Below are positions 5,887 through 6,678 of a stretch of 6,678 nt of DNA, piece after piece. The stretch comes from Actinomycetales bacterium (GTDB lineage: Bacteria; Actinomycetota; Actinomycetes; Actinomycetales; Actinomycetaceae): positions 1 to 6,678 of the forward strand of contig JAAZBW010000293.1 of the NCBI GenBank assembly GCA_012513625.1, given 5' to 3'. Each line of letters begins with the position of its first letter. Position 1 is the first letter of the stretch. The notes beneath the pieces are model-generated. The model saw only the letters and a program-made list of their open reading frames with translations, was not told the origin of the DNA and made no database searches. Made by a program: the position numbers and the translations under genes.

Positions 5887-6678
5887 ATGCAGGTACTTGC
5901 CGCCCTCTCCGGAGGTGTCGACTCGGCGGTGGCGGCCGCGCGCGCCGTCGAGGCCGGGCACGAGGTGGTGGGGGTGCACATGGCACTGTCCCGTTCCCGC
6001 GCCGAGCACCGCACCGGCTCCCGTGGCTGCTGCTCGATCGAGGACGCCTCGGACGCCCGCCGCGCCGCGGACGTACTCGGGATCCCCTTCTATGTTTGGG
6101 ACCTCTCCGAGGAGTTCGAGGAGACCGTGGTGGCGGACTTCCTCTCGGAGTACGAGGCGGGCCGCACCCCGAATCCGTGCGTGCGCTGCAACGAGCACGT
6201 GAAGTTCTCCGCGCTCCTCGACCGGGGCATCGCCCTCGGCTTCGACGCGGTGGCCACCGGCCACTACGCCCGCATCGAGCGTGGAGCTGGCGGCCTCGAA
6301 CTGCACCGCGCCCGCACCATCGAGAAGGACCAGTCCTACGTGCTCGCCGTCATGGGGCAGGACCGTCTCGCCCGCTCCCTCTTCCCCCTCGGCGACGCCT
6401 CCTCCAAGGCGGACATCCGCGCGGAGGCCGCAGCACGCGGGCTCACCCTCTCGGAGAAGCCCGACTCCTACGACATCTGCTTCGTGGCAGACGGCGACAC
6501 CCGCGGGTTCCTGCAGTCTCGGCTGGGCTCCCGTCCGGGCGAGGTCGTGGACGTCGAGGGCGAGGTCGTCGGCGAGCACGACGGTGCGTACGCGTTCACG
6601 GTCGGACAACGGCGCGGGCTCGCGCTCGGTCGCCCAGCGGCAGACGGCAGGGCGCGGTACGTGGTCGACGTGCAGCCC
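5887..6678 (+). CDS. mnmA: tRNA-specific 2-thiouridylase MnmA, N-terminal 264 codons, 3' end missing
   Basis: MnmA (TrmU) adenylates and then thiolates U34 at C2 in tRNA-Lys, -Glu and -Gln, giving s2U, which tightens decoding of A/G-ending codons. The ATP-pyrophosphatase loop SGGVDSAVAA is at residues 8-17. The two catalytic cysteines are Cys98 in NPCVRCNEHVKF and Cys198 in SYDICFVADGD. Also seen are ATGHYARI (123-130), KDQSYVL (147-153) and FTVGQRRGL (237-245), the link to the C-terminal barrels. The GCCSIEDASDARRAADVLGIPFYVWDL region (47-73) is of actinobacterial style. The frame is open to the window end; about 100 residues are missing from the usual 360-370. The cysteine desulfurase directly upstream is the likely sulfur donor, as described for YrvO-MnmA in Bacillus subtilis, without a TusABCDE relay being visible here. 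Confidence 0.96.
   Translation, partial: MQVLAALSGGVDSAVAAARAVEAGHEVVGVHMALSRSRAEHRTGSRGCCSIEDASDARRAADVLGIPFYVWDLSEEFEETVVADFLSEYEAGRTPNPCVRCNEHVKFSALLDRGIALGFDAVATGHYARIERGAGGLELHRARTIEKDQSYVLAVMGQDRLARSLFPLGDASSKADIRAEAAARGLTLSEKPDSYDICFVADGDTRGFLQSRLGSRPGEVVDVEGEVVGEHDGAYAFTVGQRRGLALGRPAADGRARYVVDVQP

Noticed and set aside
4890..6609. Long antisense open frames on the minus strand opposite the desulfurase gene and mnmA (4890-6014 and 5590-6609)
   Set aside because: They lie opposite two well-identified genes, lack recognisable family motifs, and are expected from GC-rich codon bias, which depletes stop codons in other frames.
1..6678. Novel defence, mobile or biosynthetic system
   Set aside because: Every large gene is a recognised housekeeping enzyme with intact motifs, codon use looks uniform, and there are no integrase, transposase, att-like or CRISPR-like sequences.

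Overview
The window is a high-GC, gene-dense chromosomal stretch of the kind found in Actinomycetota. The evidence is strongly G/C-biased third codon positions, three GTG starts among the four visible starts, weak or absent Shine-Dalgarno signals with TANNNT hexamers close to starts, and protein variants (GlgX, TrpS, MnmA, cysteine desulfurase) that read like actinobacterial, possibly Micrococcales, members. That lower-rank placement is from memory of families and is tentative. No phage, transposon, CRISPR, tRNA or rRNA sequence is visible.

Layout: (1) 1-1088, plus strand, is the C-terminal part of an alpha-glucan (glycogen) phosphorylase whose 5' end lies outside the window. (2) 1141-2238, minus strand, is trpS, a tryptophanyl-tRNA synthetase of the divergent second type, converging on glgP. 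(3) 2286-4457, minus strand, is glgX, a glycogen debranching enzyme, 47 nt upstream of trpS. (4) 4458-4622 is a divergent promoter region whose glgX-proximal end is AT-rich and holds a perfect 14-bp palindrome. (5) 4623-5852, plus strand, is a class I cysteine desulfurase with an unusual repeat-containing insertion. (6) 5887 to the end, plus strand, is mnmA, the tRNA 2-thiouridylase, cut off by the window edge.

Two functional pairs stand out. GlgP and GlgX act together in glycogen breakdown: the phosphorylase shortens outer chains to glucose-1-phosphate and GlgX removes the limit-dextrin branches. The cysteine desulfurase and MnmA form a short sulfur relay for thiolation of U34 in tRNA, encoded as a 34-nt-spaced gene pair. 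TrpS sits between the glycogen genes and appears to have its own leaderless-type promoter.

This is mainly an ordinary housekeeping region. I do not see an undescribed system. The points worth a second look are the glgX-proximal palindrome, the DNA-level duplication inside the cysteine desulfurase gene, and the likely leaderless trpS promoter with a TrpS type that may be indolmycin-tolerant.
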